A stretch of 58,705 bases of DNA from an uncultured bacterium (GTDB lineage Bacteria; Hydrothermota; Hydrothermia; UBA1063; CAJXJZ01): the NCBI GenBank assembly GCA_913055745.1, contig CAJXJZ010000008.1, positions 1 through 58,705 of the forward strand, written 5' to 3'. The position numbers and the translations under genes were made by a program. Shown here piece after piece: positions 58,705 to 58,705 of this stretch. Each line of letters starts with the position of its first letter. Position 1 is the stretch's first letter. The notes under the pieces are model-generated. The model was given only the letters and a program-made list of their open reading frames with translations, was not told the origin of the DNA and ran no database searches.

Positions 58705-58705
58705 A

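Overview
The window is a compact, low-GC bacterial chromosome segment. The organism looks Gram-negative (diderm): there is a Kdo-8-phosphate synthase, a LolD/LolE-type lipoprotein export pair, several lipobox proteins and predicted outer-membrane barrels. Three large exported proteins end in type IX secretion (T9SS) or FlgD-like sorting domains, which points to the FCB side of the tree. Two small genes look archaeal: a free-standing threonyl-tRNA synthetase editing domain and a PUA-like RNA-binding protein. Together these suggest an uncultured candidate phylum near the FCB group, for example WOR-3/Stahlbacteria or Hydrothermae. That assignment is an inference; the window carries no rRNA gene.

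Layout. 1-1.7 kb: the end of feoB and a broken barrel gene. 1.7-9.4 kb: tRNA-Gly, then mnmG, the ThrRS editing domain, a MobB-FeS protein and a DUF1232 protein; a reverse-strand rubrerythrin; and PUA, guaA, phosphoesterase and kdsA. 9.4-10.8 kb: a reverse-strand barrel-plus-PEGA protein. 10.9-22 kb: one long operon, ispE, GGDEF-ATPase-TPR regulator, flavin reductase, comEC, pyrimidine phosphorylase, nadC, nadX, tldD, apbE. 22-29 kb, reverse strand: tRNA-Ser and a seven-gene operon running from a coiled-coil gene and lysS through lolE, lolD, a FemAB-like protein and a glycosyltransferase to a flippase. 29-40.4 kb: six mostly unrecognised exported proteins, including a metzincin lipoprotein and a tandemly duplicated pair. 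40.5-48 kb: a patatin, then a reverse operon serS, aldolase, alaS, serine-palmitoyltransferase-like enzyme, membrane protein, lipoprotein. 48-55 kb: a DUF4097 protein, LutA/LutB-like proteins with dtd, and a divergent propeller, DUF89 and methyltransferase operon.

The right end (55-58.7 kb) is accessory. It holds an ATPase plus TOPRIM-like pair resembling anti-phage modules, two small lipoprotein genes (one truncated), a hicBA toxin-antitoxin pair and a truncated zinc-binding gene. The hicBA module and the truncated PQQ-repeat gene are each bracketed by complementary 7-mers and followed by a long hairpin. That arrangement resembles integron gene cassettes, but no integrase is visible.

Regulation. 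Many transcripts have recognisable promoters of the form TTGNNN, 17 bp, TATAAT, often with TTGCAN at -35. For ispE, serS and the propeller gene at 51558 the start codon sits only 7-8 nt after the -10 box, which suggests leaderless mRNAs. Genes within operons overlap by 4 nt or a few more, and convergent genes can be separated by 0-2 nt. I saw no convincing intrinsic terminators.
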